Assembly: GCA_018398765.1 (NCBI GenBank) | Contig: JAHBMJ010001947.1 | Coordinates: 1-24,104, forward strand | Length of the DNA: 24,104 nucleotides | Source: Chromera velia | Lineage: Eukaryota; Sar; Chromeraceae | Direction of reading: 5' to 3' | Shown here: positions 8,875-19,500 of the stretch, piece by piece | Layout: each line of letters starts with the position of its first letter | Numbering within the stretch: the first letter of the stretch is position 1 | The notes under the pieces: model-generated | Databases searched by the model: none | The model's input: only the letters and a program-made list of their open reading frames with translations | Told to the model about the DNA's origin: nothing | Translations under genes and position numbers: made by a program

Positions 8875-9390
8875 TGCGGAGCCTCGCGTGGAGGGCCCCT
8901 TTGGTCTTCTCCTGCTGCTGTTTAGCTATGTAGGGGGCCTCGGCTGTCTTCTCCTGCTGCTGTTTGGCTGTGTGGGGAGCCTTGGCCATCTTCTTCTGCT
9001 GCTGTTTGGCTGCACGGGGGGCCTCGGCCGTCTTCGCCTGCTGCTGTTTGGCTGTGCGGGGGGCCTTGGCCGTCTTCTCCTGCTGCTGTTTAGCTGCGCG
9101 GGGGGCCTCGGCCGTCTTCTCCTGCTGCTGTTTGGCTGTGCGGGGGGCTTTGGCCATCTTCTCCTCCTGCTGTTTGGCTGTACGAGGGACCTCGGCCGTC
9201 TTCTCCTGCTGCTGTTTGACTGTGTGGGGTGCTTTGGCCGTCTTCTCCTGCTGCTGTTTGGCTGCGTGGGGGGCCAGGCCCTCGGCCATCTTCTCTTACT
9301 GTTGTTTGGCTGCATAGGGGGCCTTGGCCGTCTTCTCCTGCTGTTGTTTGGCCATGCGGGGGGCCTTGGCCATCTTTTTCTGCTGCGGCT
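8875..9390 (-). repeat. 42-bp minisatellite encoding a KQQQEKTA-type 14-residue repeat
   Basis: At least nine full units, plus two or three more upstream, read KQQQEKTAxAPRxA on the minus strand, each 42 bp. The predicted product is a lysine/glutamine/alanine-rich helix, possibly coiled coil. One upstream unit has TAA in place of the third Gln codon (near 9300). Leucine- and cysteine-rich plus-strand translations are artefacts. Confidence 0.85.
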
Positions 9391-9765
9391 TCTCGGCAGA
9401 TGCGGTTCACTCTGACTAGCGCCTCGCCGTATGTCTGCCAAGGCCCCCCCCCCTGCTGGCTGCTCCTCCTCACTTTTGTATGGAGGAAGCGCTGAGAGAC
9501 ATCCGGGCAGAAGTTGCGAACCGGATATACAGTGACCTTCGCCCCCTTTCCTTGGCTGAAGTGAAAGGTCCATGTGACTGCTTCATGGCCCTCTGGTGGT
9601 CTGGCGCCGCTGAAGCGGAGTTGTTTGAAGAAGTCCCGCCCCCTGCTGGTTTCTCCTGTGGGCTGCTAGCCGGGCACTGGCTTCTGTGTGTCTCCAGTTC
9701 CTCCCCACAGGTGGAGCTCGATTTGCTTTTTGCTGACGTTGAGGACCCTTCCTAAGTATTTCCCC
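9391..9765 (-). pseudogene. Retroelement protein, conserved N-terminal block of unknown function
   Basis: On the minus strand one frame reads RDFFKQLRFSGARPPEGHEA and TWTFHFSQGKGAKVTVYPVR, followed by NFCPDVSQRFLHTK. This is well-ordered, aromatic-rich text unlike the surrounding low-complexity sequence. A ten-G run at about 9446-9455 shifts the frame to WQTYGEALVRVNRICREAAA, which leads into the KQQQ repeat. I do not recognise the domain. It may be a small beta-rich domain conserved in this element family. Upstream, at about 9660-9765, the text is basic and less distinctive. Confidence 0.45.
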
Positions 9766-9867
9766 CCCCCTTCGTTCGCTCCGGCAGTTACTACTACCAC
9801 GTCCCCTTCTTGCGGGGGCCTTTCGGGTAGAGGGTCCTGGTCCATAGCTGCGGGGAAGAGTGCTGCT

Positions 9868-10015
9868 GAGGAGGAGGAGGAGGAGGAGGAAGAGGAGGAG
9901 GAGGAGGAAGAGGAGGAGGAGGAGGAAGAAGAGGAGGAAGAGGAGGAGGAGGAGGAGGAAGAGGAGGTGGAAGAGGAGGAGGATCCGAAGAGGAGGAGGA
10001 GAGGGCAGAAGTGGA
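9868..10015. repeat. (GAG)n/(GAA)n purine tract
   Basis: This is the second long GAG-rich tract of the element. It reads as poly-Ser, poly-Pro or poly-Leu on the minus strand depending on frame. The tract is probably a coding Ser/Pro linker, but the frame is not determinable. Confidence 0.85.
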
Positions 10016-10189
10016 GGAACTAGCGGAAGAGGAGGACAAGGGGTCTGAGCCGCCCCCCTCCCCTTCGTTGCTTCGGTCTTTGTCTCTGGGTCCAGGGCTC
10101 CGGGGCAGGGGAGCGCTTGGCGGTGGAGGGGGGGTGTCTAGTGGAGTGTTGTGGAGGTTCTGACATGTTCTTACGCCGGGAGAGTAGGC

Positions 10190-10510
10190 TCAGGTGTCTG
10201 CTGGAGCTTGGAGGGGGCAGATGAGACCGTCTGTGCTGCACGGTCTCCCTTGCCAGACATATTGGCACGATATGCACCTTCCTCCCAACCTATGGCATGC
10301 ACAGCATTCGCTCACCCTCGCCTCTTGCAAGTTCTGGGGTAGGGGGGTGGGTATTTTGGTGCTGTGTCTGGCTGTTGTGTCTTTATTTTCGCTGTCCGAA
10401 TGCTCTGAGTCCACCAGATCAGGGGGTTCGTTATCCTTTTCCTCTTTCTCCTTTTTCTTGCCGCCGCGCCTCTCTTTCCATGTCCTTTTAAGGCGCTGCT
10501 CGCGAACTCT
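10190..10510 (-). pseudogene. Retroelement N-terminal Cys-rich knuckle and basic region
   Basis: The minus-strand frame holds a lysine/arginine/glutamate-rich segment (RTWKERRGGKKKEKEEKDNE), an acidic Ser stretch (DSEHSDSENKD), then a Cys cluster at about 10218-10313: ECCACHRLGGRC, ISC, GRPCSTDGLICP. Related elements, from memory, carry a C-x-C..G-x-C..C-x-C-V..G..C module at the N-terminus. In this copy the position expected to be CQCV is CQYV (Tyr codon 10259-10261). The likely role is nucleic-acid binding or protein folding around zinc. The frame is continuous across this segment to the assembly gap. Confidence 0.5.
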
Positions 10511-10559
10511 CTTTACACCTCTTGAAGAGGTCTGTTGGGGCTTTGTCCGGCACTCCCAG

Positions 10560-11430
10560 GTACCCCTTTGGGCGGGTGGGGGTCTCGGCTGGTGTGTCAC
10601 TGAGGCTTTCGGGGGTTTGCGTGTGTGGGGGGGNNNNNNNNNNNNNNNNNNNNNNNNNNNNNNNNNNNNNNNNNNNNNNNNNNNNNNNNNNNNNNNNNNN
10701 NNNNNNNNNNNNNNNNNNNNNNNNNNNNNNNGGGGGGGGGGGGCCTTATGTATGTAGGGTGAGTGTTTGTGAGGGTGCTGGTAGTTGGAAGGGGGCTGCC
10801 TCTGGGGTATCACTGAAGCTTTCTGGGATTTATGGGTGTGTGTGCATATGTGTGCATGTATGCGAAGTAGGTGGCTTCAGAGGTTCTGGTGGTTGGAAGG
10901 GAGATGCCTCTGGGGTGTCGCTGAGGCTTTCTGGAGTCTGTGAGTGTGTGTGCTTGTGTGTGTATGTGTATGTGGGGTAGGTGGCTTTGGGGGTTCTGGT
11001 GGTTGGAAGGGGGCTGCCTCTGGGGTATCGCTGAGGCTTTCTGGGGTCTGTTGGTATGTGTGCGTGTGTTTGCGTATATGCGGGGTGGGTGGCTTCGGGG
11101 GTTCTGGTAGTTGGAAGGGGGCTGCCTCTGGGGTGTCGCTGAGGCTTTCTGGGGTCTGTGGGTGTGTATGCTTGTGTGTGTGTATATGTGGGATGGGTGG
11201 CTTCGAGGGGTTCTGGTGGTTGGAAGGGGGCTGCCTCTGGGGTGTCGCTGAGGCTTTCTGGGGTCTGTGGGTGTGTGTGCGTGTGTGTGCATGTATGCGG
11301 GGTGGGTGGCTTCAGATGTTCTGGTAGTTGGAAGGGGGCTGCCTCTGATATGTCGCTGAGGCTTTCTGGGGTCTGTAGGTGTGTATGCTTAATATGTGTG
11401 TGTGTGGGTAAGATGGGTTTCTTCGGGGGT
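10560..11430 (-). repeat. 108-110-bp tandem repeat encoding a Pro/Thr/His-rich 36-residue unit
   Basis: Copies of GGCTTTCTGGGGTCTG and GGAAGGGGGCTGCCTCTGGGGT recur about every 108 to 110 bp; GCTTTC occurs at about 10605, 10818, 10926, 11036, 11144, 11253 and 11361. On the minus strand units read DPRKPQRHPRGSPLPTTRTP or the neighbouring frame TPESLSDTPEAAPFQPPEP. Unit lengths not divisible by 3 make the frame drift. The spacing across the assembly gap (213 bp) fits two units. Confidence 0.85.
10634..10731. other. Assembly gap (98 N)
   Basis: The run of N lies inside the 108-bp tandem repeat and is flanked by G-runs. The array length across it is uncertain. Confidence 0.99.
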
Positions 11431-12622
11431 GCGGCGGCCGGTTGGAAGGGGGCTGCATCAGGGTTCAGTGAGGAGCGCGTCGGGGACTGGGTGGAGGGCA
11501 TGTTGCGGGAAGGGAAGGGGTTTGCTGTCTGTGCAAGTGCGGGATGGGGTGCAGTCCTCATAGGAGTGGGGTTACGGAGGAGTCCTGGGTCCGGACTGAG
11601 TGTTCGCAGGGTGGGCAGCTGTAGTGGGGGGGCGTTATGGATGGTAGTGCTCGGTGGTGGGAGGCGGCGGTGGGGGTGTGTATGAGGGGGGAAGGCGAAC
11701 TTCAAGGGGCACCATCTGGTAGTCCTGCAGTCTTCAGGTTCGTCAAAGTCTCTGTCGTCCCATAGGTCTCTTTCCTCGGGGGGGGGGGAAGGGGGTCGGA
11801 GGGGGAAAGGGTCTGAGTTTTGTCTGGGGATGCTCGCTTTGTCAAATCTCCATCTCCTGGGTGGTGGTGGGGTTGGGGGGATCCTGGTGAGTTGTGAGGA
11901 GGGTGTGACGGTGCCTATATGAAAACGTTCTGGTGTGTGGTTGGGGGATGCGGGGGGCCGCGGTTAAGGTTAGGTGTGGGTGTGTCTTTGGATGCGTATG
12001 AGGGGACCTTCCTGCGGGCTGGCGCCGGGTTTGTCTTAAGCGCCTCCTTCTCCCCTGAGGCCAGCCTCCCCCGTCTGTCCGGGGGAGGGTCCAGCCATGG
12101 GTTGGCCCCCCTCCCCCGCCGCACAACAATCCCCTAGAGGCACACGTATCCCCCCCTCCTGCTTGCGGGGGGAGGAAGGGCCAGCCGCCGTGTCACAAGC
12201 GTTTGGGCCCTCCTCCCCCCCAGCCGTATCATAAGCGTTTAGTTGCTTGCTTGGCCGTCGGACTCCCCTCCCGCTGTCTTTCTATTGCTGGCTGTTTCTT
12301 TTTATGTCTTGCTGTCGCTGGCTGTGTCTATCTACATCTGTCTGAATCTGTGTCCGTCTGTATCTGTCTGCATCTGTCTGTGTCTATCTGTGGCTGCCTG
12401 CATCTGTCTGTATCTGCCTGTAGCTGTCTGTGTCTGCTTTTGGCTTTCTGTGTCTCTCTGTCGCTGTCTGTGGCTGCCTGCATCTGTCTTGTCCTGCCGT
12501 CTTTTGCCTGTCTCCGTCTGCGCCTGCACTGCGGCTGCTCTGGTCTGCCTTTTTGCTTTAACTACTGTCCACGCTTAGCTTTCTATCTGTCTGTCTATGC
12601 CTGCTTATATATCTGTCTGTTC
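11431..12622 (-). other. Retroelement 5' region, low complexity, unassigned
   Basis: The minus-strand text is proline/threonine/histidine-rich with no recognisable domain. From about 12330 to 12520 the plus strand is a CTGTCTGTATCTGCCTG-type pyrimidine repeat of about 6 bp, read as Gln/Thr/Asp/Arg-rich on the minus strand. No intact frame links the UIM-like start (12988) to the 108-bp array. Confidence 0.5.
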
Positions 12623-12666
12623 TTAGATCTGAGTCAAGGGTGCCTGAGAAGAGAAGGGAGAAGAAT

Positions 12667-12700
<34 letters not shown>

Positions 12701-12988
12701 CGAGGAAGAGGGAGATGAAGAGGAAGCGGAGGAAGGAGAGGAAGGTGAGTCAGAACAAGCAGGAGGGGCAGGGCCTGGCGTCTCCGACAGCGAGTTCTCG
12801 ATCCCCTTCTGGAGGGCCTCATCATCTGTCAGCCCCGCATTGGGTGTGAGGTCGGCTCCGGCTGGGCTGACATTTAGTCGGCAGACTATTGGGGTGATGG
12901 ATGGCCTTGCCTGCCTGTCTGCTCGCTGATCATCGGGGGGGGTTGTGCGGATGGCTGCCTCCACCATCTTTTTGACTATCTGTGGCAT
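12623..12988 (-). pseudogene. Probable start of the retroelement protein, with a UIM-like motif
   Basis: The ATG at 12988 lies about 20 bp inside the shift from AT-rich flank to element DNA. The frame reads MPQIVKKMVEAA, a polar linker, then DDEALQKGIENSLSE (12782-12826). It then becomes poly-serine from the (GAG)n tract and ends at 12623. The 15-residue stretch fits the ubiquitin-interacting motif layout (acidic triplet, Leu, small residue, Ile, Ser, acidic end), with Gly in place of the usual Ala. The start-codon position supports it as the element's N-terminus. The function is inferred from one short motif only. Confidence 0.4.
12640..12760. repeat. (GAG/GAA)n purine tract
   Basis: Third GAG-rich tract of the element. 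It encodes poly-Ser on the minus strand in the frame that starts at 12988. Confidence 0.85.
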
Positions 12989-13010
12989 CTGGGGCTGTGC
13001 GGGTGCGTTA

Positions 13011-13374
13011 AATAAAAAATCATTAAAAATGAAGGGGCATGTACCAGAAAGAAGTTACTAAGAAGTCAATACAATTCAATACAGCGAATACACAATTTAT
13101 TAACCGTTTTATAGGATAGGATTGATGTTCCGGGTACTTCCGGCAGTTTACTGGCAATTTACTGTCTAAAAACCGTGGGAAAAGGCCTTCAAAAGGCGTA
13201 GCATACCAAAAACAAAAACTGCTCTATCTAGCAATGTGTACTTTAGTTTAGGTTTGGATATATAAAACCCCGAATTCATTTTTTAAAAGTATCAAAGTCT
13301 ATATCAAGGCTAAGAGCATTAAAAAATTTCTGGTAATGAAGGATATATATATAAACATATCTCGGATTGTTTCA
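13011..13374. other. AT-rich spacer and 3' flank of the channel gene
   Basis: This sequence is AT-rich with no protein-like frame. It should contain the 3' untranslated region of the minus-strand channel gene, but no convincing polyadenylation signal was seen. A small duplication (GGCAGTTTACT / GGCAATTTACT) lies near 13141-13163. Confidence 0.5.
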
Positions 13375-16300
13375 TCATGGCATTCTCCGATAGTAACCTC
13401 CTTGTTTTCGTAAACCTGATGACGGCGTATCCTCACGACCCCTGCGGGTCTCCGCTCCCCTTTCTCTCTCCCTCTCTTGTTCCCTCTCTCTCTCCCTTCT
13501 CCTTCCCTCCCGCTCTCTTTGGGTTTCCCGTCCCTGTGCGAGGGCCGTCCTTCGCTCCCACTCCAACATCTCGACTTGGATGGGGCCCAGACCGGGATCC
13601 TGCACATGCATATGTATGCAGTCGGAGGTAGACAAGAAATTAAAAGTGCGCACTGACATGATAGACGGGCAGAAGAAGGGACATAAGGAAAGAATTCCAA
13701 CCGCGCTGACTGACCGACCTACCAGCTCGATCAGAAGAAAGCTCAGGGCCCGAGCTTCCCGTCGCCATCCTTCGGCTTCTCCCGCCGCCGTCTCTAACTT
13801 CTCCGCTCTTTCCTCTAAAGTCTCCAGCTGCCTGGCTTGATGTTGCATGACCTGAAGAAAAAACAAGGAAATATGAGGAGACGCATACAGAGACAGGTAC
13901 GGGGGGATCGCAGGTGCAGACGCAGATTGCGGGGGGACTTTTGGGGAAGGAACAGGATCTTGTGTCAAAGAAAGGAGAATGTTTTTCATGCGAAGAGCTC
14001 TGGCTTGTGGCCCAGGAAAGAGAGGACAGACGAAGGGCACGCTGACATCACCAGAAAGGACTTCGACACGGAAGAAGTTAAAAATAGTTAACAGTTTGCG
14101 AATAGTTAACAGTCTACTTTGCAGTTTGAAGCACGTGTGGGAAGAAAACCGAGTTACCTCCGAAACGAAGTCGTATGTTTCCGTCTCGGAGCGAGGAGGA
14201 GTTGAAAAAGGGGGCGAAATGAAACTTCAGAAAGCTTACCTGAGCAGCACGAGCAAGAAGAGCTTCGTATTGAAGTGCCAATGCCACCATTTCCCTTCCG
14301 TGTGTTCTTCCTCTCATTTGGTCTCTCGCTTGCGGACTCATACCTCCTTGCTCATGCAGTCTCTCTTTTTCCCCCCCCTCCTCTGTGCGCGGGCTTCTCT
14401 GACCAACGCCTTCGGCCTCCCTTGACTGTACATTATCTCTCGTCCTCTGTCTCTCCGTTCCACCACTCCCATCTCTCCCGGCTCCTTTGGAACGACGCCC
14501 ACCGAGATCCTCCGCAGCCGTGGCATCAGACGCAGAAGAGGATGCATCACTCTGCTCTCGTCTGATCTTCTCAATCAGATCCCTTGACCTCCTCCGCTGG
14601 TTCCCCATTTCAGTCAACAGACGCACAAGCTGGGTAGGGTCTGAGCTGCTATCCCCCCCGCCCTCATGCGGACTCCCACCTCCATCTTCATGCCGCTCCC
14701 TCGTTGCCTCAGCAACCGGTAAGGCACTAACAAAAGATGTTATCAGGGGCGATCCATTAGGAGGCCGCTGGTTTGTCCCTTCCTGAGAAGATGAGGCGAC
14801 AGACACAGGACAGAGCGCGGTCTCCCTGTTTTCTGCTTCACCTTCTCGCTGCCCCTGGTTTGCTGAACGATTCAACACTGTGGAGGGTCCAGGAGACAGG
14901 CCGCTGCCCCCGTTGATTTGCATTGAAAGAGGAGAGGGTCCCCGGTTCTTGTCGTCCCCCTCTGTCATTCCTCCGTCCTGCATTCTCAGCCAAGGGGCAA
15001 ACAACCTCTGTGAAGGCTTTCTGATCTCTGTGCTACGATATGTTCAAAACATGCAACAACTTTTTGTCTTTATTCGCCCACCTCTGCGAATGAGTGTTTC
15101 CTCTGTAGAACGAAATCAAAACAGTCAGAGCAAAGAGGATGCTGCATTTGCTTTCAGGACCACCTCAAGGGGTCTTTCTGACTGTTCCTTACTCGCCGCC
15201 CCACAGGCTCTCGAGTTACAGAGACAAGAGCGCACTCGGGTGAAGCAGACAGACGTACAAAAAAAACAGTCAGACAGACTCACCACTGAAGGAGCCTGGT
15301 CTCGCCTGAACGCTACGCGTTTTGTTGACTTTGAGCCGACTGAAGCTGCTGGATTGGCTTCGCTTCTCTCGTGGGGTCTCTGTCCAGAGAGGCTCATGCT
15401 GAAGGAAGAACGCACGACAATCAATGCAGATAGATAGAGGAAGAACATGAGTCGAGGAAGTGAACGTCAGAGGGAAAGGAAAAAAGAGGAAGAATGAGGG
15501 TAGAACGACACCGACAGAAAAGAGAGAAACCGAAAGAGAGAAAGTTGGACAGACAGACAGTCGGAGATTCCTTCCAGAAAGCCATGTCGACCGCCAAATA
15601 GTAAGGGGGTCCTCAGAATTTTGACTTGATTGAAGCACGGCGTCGTGTGAAGGGGTGATTTTGGAGAGCGACGAAGAGAAGCAGAAACTAAAAAATTGTC
15701 CATGGCAGAAAGAAGGCGACGAAAAGGAATGCAGTCGGGAGCTCACAATGGAGTCTGAACGCCCAGCCAGGCTTTTGCCGCTCACTTACCCACCTTACGC
15801 ATCCCTCCGAAGCCTGAGCGTAGCGTCCGTCCCATCCTCCGCTTGAGGCCCCCTCCCTGATTCTGCCTCCCCCCTCTTGATCTGAATTCCCCGACTCCTG
15901 CAGTCCCCCTGCTCCTCCTCTCTGATACGCAGCCCTGTAGGCCTGGGAGGAGTGCACAGACTTTGCTCCAAAAAAGTTTGACCTGCTTCCGAATTGAACG
16001 CTCCTGAAAGGAAACAAGAATTAAGTCGAAAGAAAGGGAAAGAAAAGGCAAGACGAATGGAAGGAAGGCAACGCCACCCATCAAGGTACGTCTGCGGAGT
16101 CTGGGAGTTTCTGACAAAAACAACCCATACACAAAAGAGACGGACGAAAGTCCCATGGAGATTTCAGGAAGTGTAACAAACTCTCAGGAGGGTAGTCTGA
16201 GAGAAAGGCAATGGAGGCTTCTCTAGTTTCTAATCACACCTTTTTGATCTTTTCCTTCCTCGAACGAGCAAAGAAATTGTGCAGCTCTTTTCTGTTTCAC

Positions 16301-16586
16301 GCCAGTTGCTGCAAGTAGAGAACGCACCAACCACTCTGGATTACAGTCCTTCAAGTCTTTTTTTGCCACCCCTCTGAATGACGCAAGTAAAAAGAAGACC
16401 CGCTTTCACACCTTCCAATTACTGAATTAAGAGGCTCCCTCCCTCCGGCACTGACCCCAAACGATCCCTCGAGAGTTGTTGAGTGAATCTCCGTTCAAAT
16501 TTGACCACAGCAGACTCGTTGATCCAGGGCATGAACCGAAGACCGGTGCCTCTTCGAGGAAGCATCGGCAGGAAGGGAAGGCAATT
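13375..16586 (-). CDS. Channel exons 15-21: disordered and coiled-coil C-terminus
   Basis: Exon 15 (16456-16586) starts NCLPFLPMLPRRGTGLRFMP. Exon 16 (15790-16003) is Gly/Ser/Gln-rich. Exon 17 (15284-15398) is basic (HEPLWTETPREKRSQSS). A 17-bp microexon (15193-15209, EPVGRR) is needed to reconcile phases and is the least certain join. Exon 19 (14240-15007, 256 codons) is polar and disordered, with PTQLVRLLTEMGNQRRRSRD and an Ala-rich helical end, LALQYEALLARAAQ. Exon 20 (13723-13851) is a coiled coil (QARQLETLEERAEKLETAAG). Exon 21 (13375-13599) is Arg/Glu-rich, ending GGYYRRMP then TGA. It could be a separate gene if the joins near 15200 are wrong, but every frame phase fits one transcript. 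Confidence 0.6.
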
Positions 16587-19500
16587 CTGCAGGCAGAAAA
16601 CAAAACAAGGACACACAAACGCAAACAGAAACTTCCGCCGTGTGAGAAAAAGTGAATGAATGAATGAATGAATGAATGAATGAATGAATGAATGAATAAA
16701 TGAATGAATGAATGAATGAATGAACAAATGAACAAATGAACGAACGAATAGACGCATGAACGAACGAGCGAACAAACAAACAAACGAACAAATGAATCCA
16801 AAAAATGCTTAAAAGCAATTAAGCAGAGGGACTTTCACACCAAAACGGTACGCAGTTTTCCTGCTTTTTCTCTCAGCTCTTTTGCTTCGACTGCACAGAC
16901 TGCGATGCTTGATTTCAAGTCACACGAAACACTCACAACAGTAGCTGACAACGACCTTTCTCCCTTTCAAATCGACCCATTGACAACTCACAGGATCTGA
17001 GTGTGAGAGCACACTGTAGGCACGAGAAAGTCTCCGTCGAGCGTTTGGAATAGCACACCCCATCCCCCCAGAGCTCGGCACTCCCCCCAGAGGCCCGCCG
17101 CTCTTCTCCAAATAAAGTTGCGGACACGCACCGTGCATGTGTGATGCCTCCAGATCTGCAGAGGAGGACGCCTTCCCCCTCAGGTCTGCCACTGCAGGCC
17201 CCAGGAGCCCCTCTTCCAAGTTGTCGTACACAAGCCGTCCTCCGATCTTTTTGGAATAGAGCCACATGAGAAGAGAGGTCTTCCTATCGTCTAACTGAAG
17301 CACTGCAGACAGACAGACAAAGAGGTGATCAAGGATGCAAGAAGGAAGATAGATAGGCAGACATACGTATGCAAGACAGACTTTAGGTGGACAGAAGCTG
17401 CGTCCAGATCAAGGGAGTCAACCCCGAAGAGGAAACGGAAAACAGTGTCAGTCGTGCATAAAATCGACGTCGTTTACTCCCTGTTTGTCCCTCTATTTGC
17501 CTGTCTCGCTGAGGATGCCTGTTCATGATGCTGACCGTAAGATTGTCGTAATTCCTGAAAGGAAACCGGGTCCTCCCCCATCTCAGCCTCCGCCTGCATA
17601 TTCACAAATACGTACATACATACCCAAACGCACACGTGCTCACAAACTCTCTCAGAGAGATGCAGAGAGACAGAGAGTAGTAGCAGTAGCAGTAGTAGCA
17701 GTAGAAGAAGAAGAAGAAATAGAAGAATTCCAAGAGGAAAACGTGCAAGGTGGGAACAAATCAGTGCAACCAAAACGTTCCGGAAAATGTGCAGACGGAA
17801 GGGGAGAGCAAAAAGTCTTCAAAGACAGTCACATCAGCAAATCCCTCACCAAGCAGCCCAAGTCTGCATGTCTGATGTATCCACGTCTGCTTGAGCGAGC
17901 TACCACTGACCAGATTCAAGTGATGCTCAAGGTCGGAAATCCGTGGGAGAGCGTACCACTTTCTGCAAAAGAGAATTCAGTGCACTTACTCATGTCCTCA
18001 AGGGGTCAGATTGACAACCAGGGGGAGAAAGAGGGAGGCGATCAGCAAGAGTCACGTTCGTTGGACTGTCAAGCCAGACGCTCCCTGAAATCGATCTGTA
18101 AGAACACCATCTGACATGTCTTTGCATCGTTTTCTCCATCGGTCTTCCCGCTTTCTCCGTCTGTCTACATTTCTTCCCGAACGAATGCACACTTATGAAC
18201 CCACTTGCTCTTTCCCTATCCCATCATCCCGCTTCGCATCGTGCCCCCACTGCATGCACCCGCACAATGATCTGCAAACAGCCCTTGCCCTTCCCACGCA
18301 CCCCCCCTCCCCCCACCTATAGATAGCAGACAGGGCAGCATCGAGGATGTCCGCAAGGAACGAGGCCTCCACTTCGCACTCCCTGATTTGGTCTTTGATC
18401 ACTTGGAAGGCGTCGACCACAATGGCCAGAAAGAAGTTCACCAGCACTGCAACAACCAAACAAACAAACAAGCGAAGAATGCAAGAAGAATCGGTAGACA
18501 GGCAAGGACGAAAGGCAGATGATGAGTCGGTCAGCCAGACGAAAAGGAGTCAAGCAAAGTAGCGGAACTAGCGAAAGGAACAAGACTTTTTCCTAGAAAA
18601 TGAAGCCCCGCAGCTATCCTTTGAATGAATGCAAGAGGAGGCTCTGAGAGGAGCGAACACTTTTCAGCCAAACCCACGAGAACATCTGTTTGTGTCCCTC
18701 TGTCCGACGCACCTTCCTTCCTCCCCTCTTCCCAAACGCCAACTGACCGAAGAAAACGACAAACCCAAACGTGAACAGGTACAGTCCCAAAAGCAGATGG
18801 GACCCGTTCCCCTCAGGCCACGGCCAGTCCCCAATCAACATCATCGATTGAGTCATCGACGCCGTCTCGAATGTCTCTGCATGCAGACACACACCCAATC
18901 GGCCAGACAAGACAGGCAGAACGGCTGCGAAATAAGCAGAAACACGTGTCGGCAAAAACACAGAGTCACGCAGGCCTACAGGCGCAGGCGAAAGAGAACG
19001 CCCGACTTTGCACCCACATCGACAATCCGTGGAGGCAGACGGAGGGAACATGCAGTTGACTGACTAACTGACTGACTGACTGACCAAAGCTGCTGTATCC
19101 CATCGGACCGAAGGCCCAAGTGGCAAGGAAGGCCAGACAGAAGAAGAGGATGCCGAAGATGATCACAAAATGCCACATGTCATCTGAAAGAGAACAGAGC
19201 AGAATAGAACAGAGGAGCAGCGCAGTTTGCACGATGAACCAGAAAATTTGTTCTCGTTTTTGTGTCACCTTCAATTCAAATTGTCAAGTGCGTCGCATTT
19301 CTACGAGAAAGGAATGCCAGAATGACATTGAAGGCTGCGTAATTTGAGCGTCTGCCTACTCTCCTCCTTTCCAGTATCCCTCTATTGACTGAGAGGTCCA
19401 TCGTTTTCTTCACTGTCTGCTCCGCTTTCTTCGAACCCCTTGCACTCCCCCAATGGCCCTCTCAATTGTGCTGTCTTCTTCTTTTCTTTCCTTTTCTGCC

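Larger units (their letters stand above)
4740..13010 (-). mobile_element. Large degenerate non-LTR-type retroelement (about 8.3 kb)
   Basis: Bounded by AT-rich DNA on both sides, this block is C/T-rich on the plus strand and protein-like on the minus strand. Reading from 13010 downward it holds a UIM-like N-terminus, repeat-rich linkers, a Cys knuckle, a conserved N-terminal block, the reverse transcriptase fingers/palm, YxDD, thumb, and a C-terminal zinc finger with a nuclease-like tail. No long terminal repeats, integrase or RNase H were seen. The order RT, then C-x2-C..H finger with RHD, then a nuclease-like domain resembles elements that carry a restriction-like endonuclease downstream of RT. 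Multiple stops and frameshifts show that it is dead. Boundaries are set by composition only. No target-site duplication or clear poly(A) tail was found. Confidence 0.7.

Noticed and set aside
8864-9415. Plus-strand Leu/Gly-rich repeat that looks like a membrane protein
   Set aside because: It is the antisense of the KQQQEKTA repeat. The minus strand connects it to the conserved blocks of the retroelement.
12203-12718. Plus-strand Cys/Leu-rich 171-codon frame
   Set aside because: It is derived from a pyrimidine simple repeat followed by the GAG tract.
13837-14425. Plus-strand frames opposite the coiled-coil exons
   Set aside because: Minus-strand exons with good splice sites and coiled-coil heptads account for this region.
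18001-18114. Extra channel exon between exons 11 and 12 (starting ATCGATTTCAGG on the minus strand)
   Set aside because: In the only open phase it ends in TGA right at its donor. Skipping it joins exon 11 to exon 12 with perfect phase.
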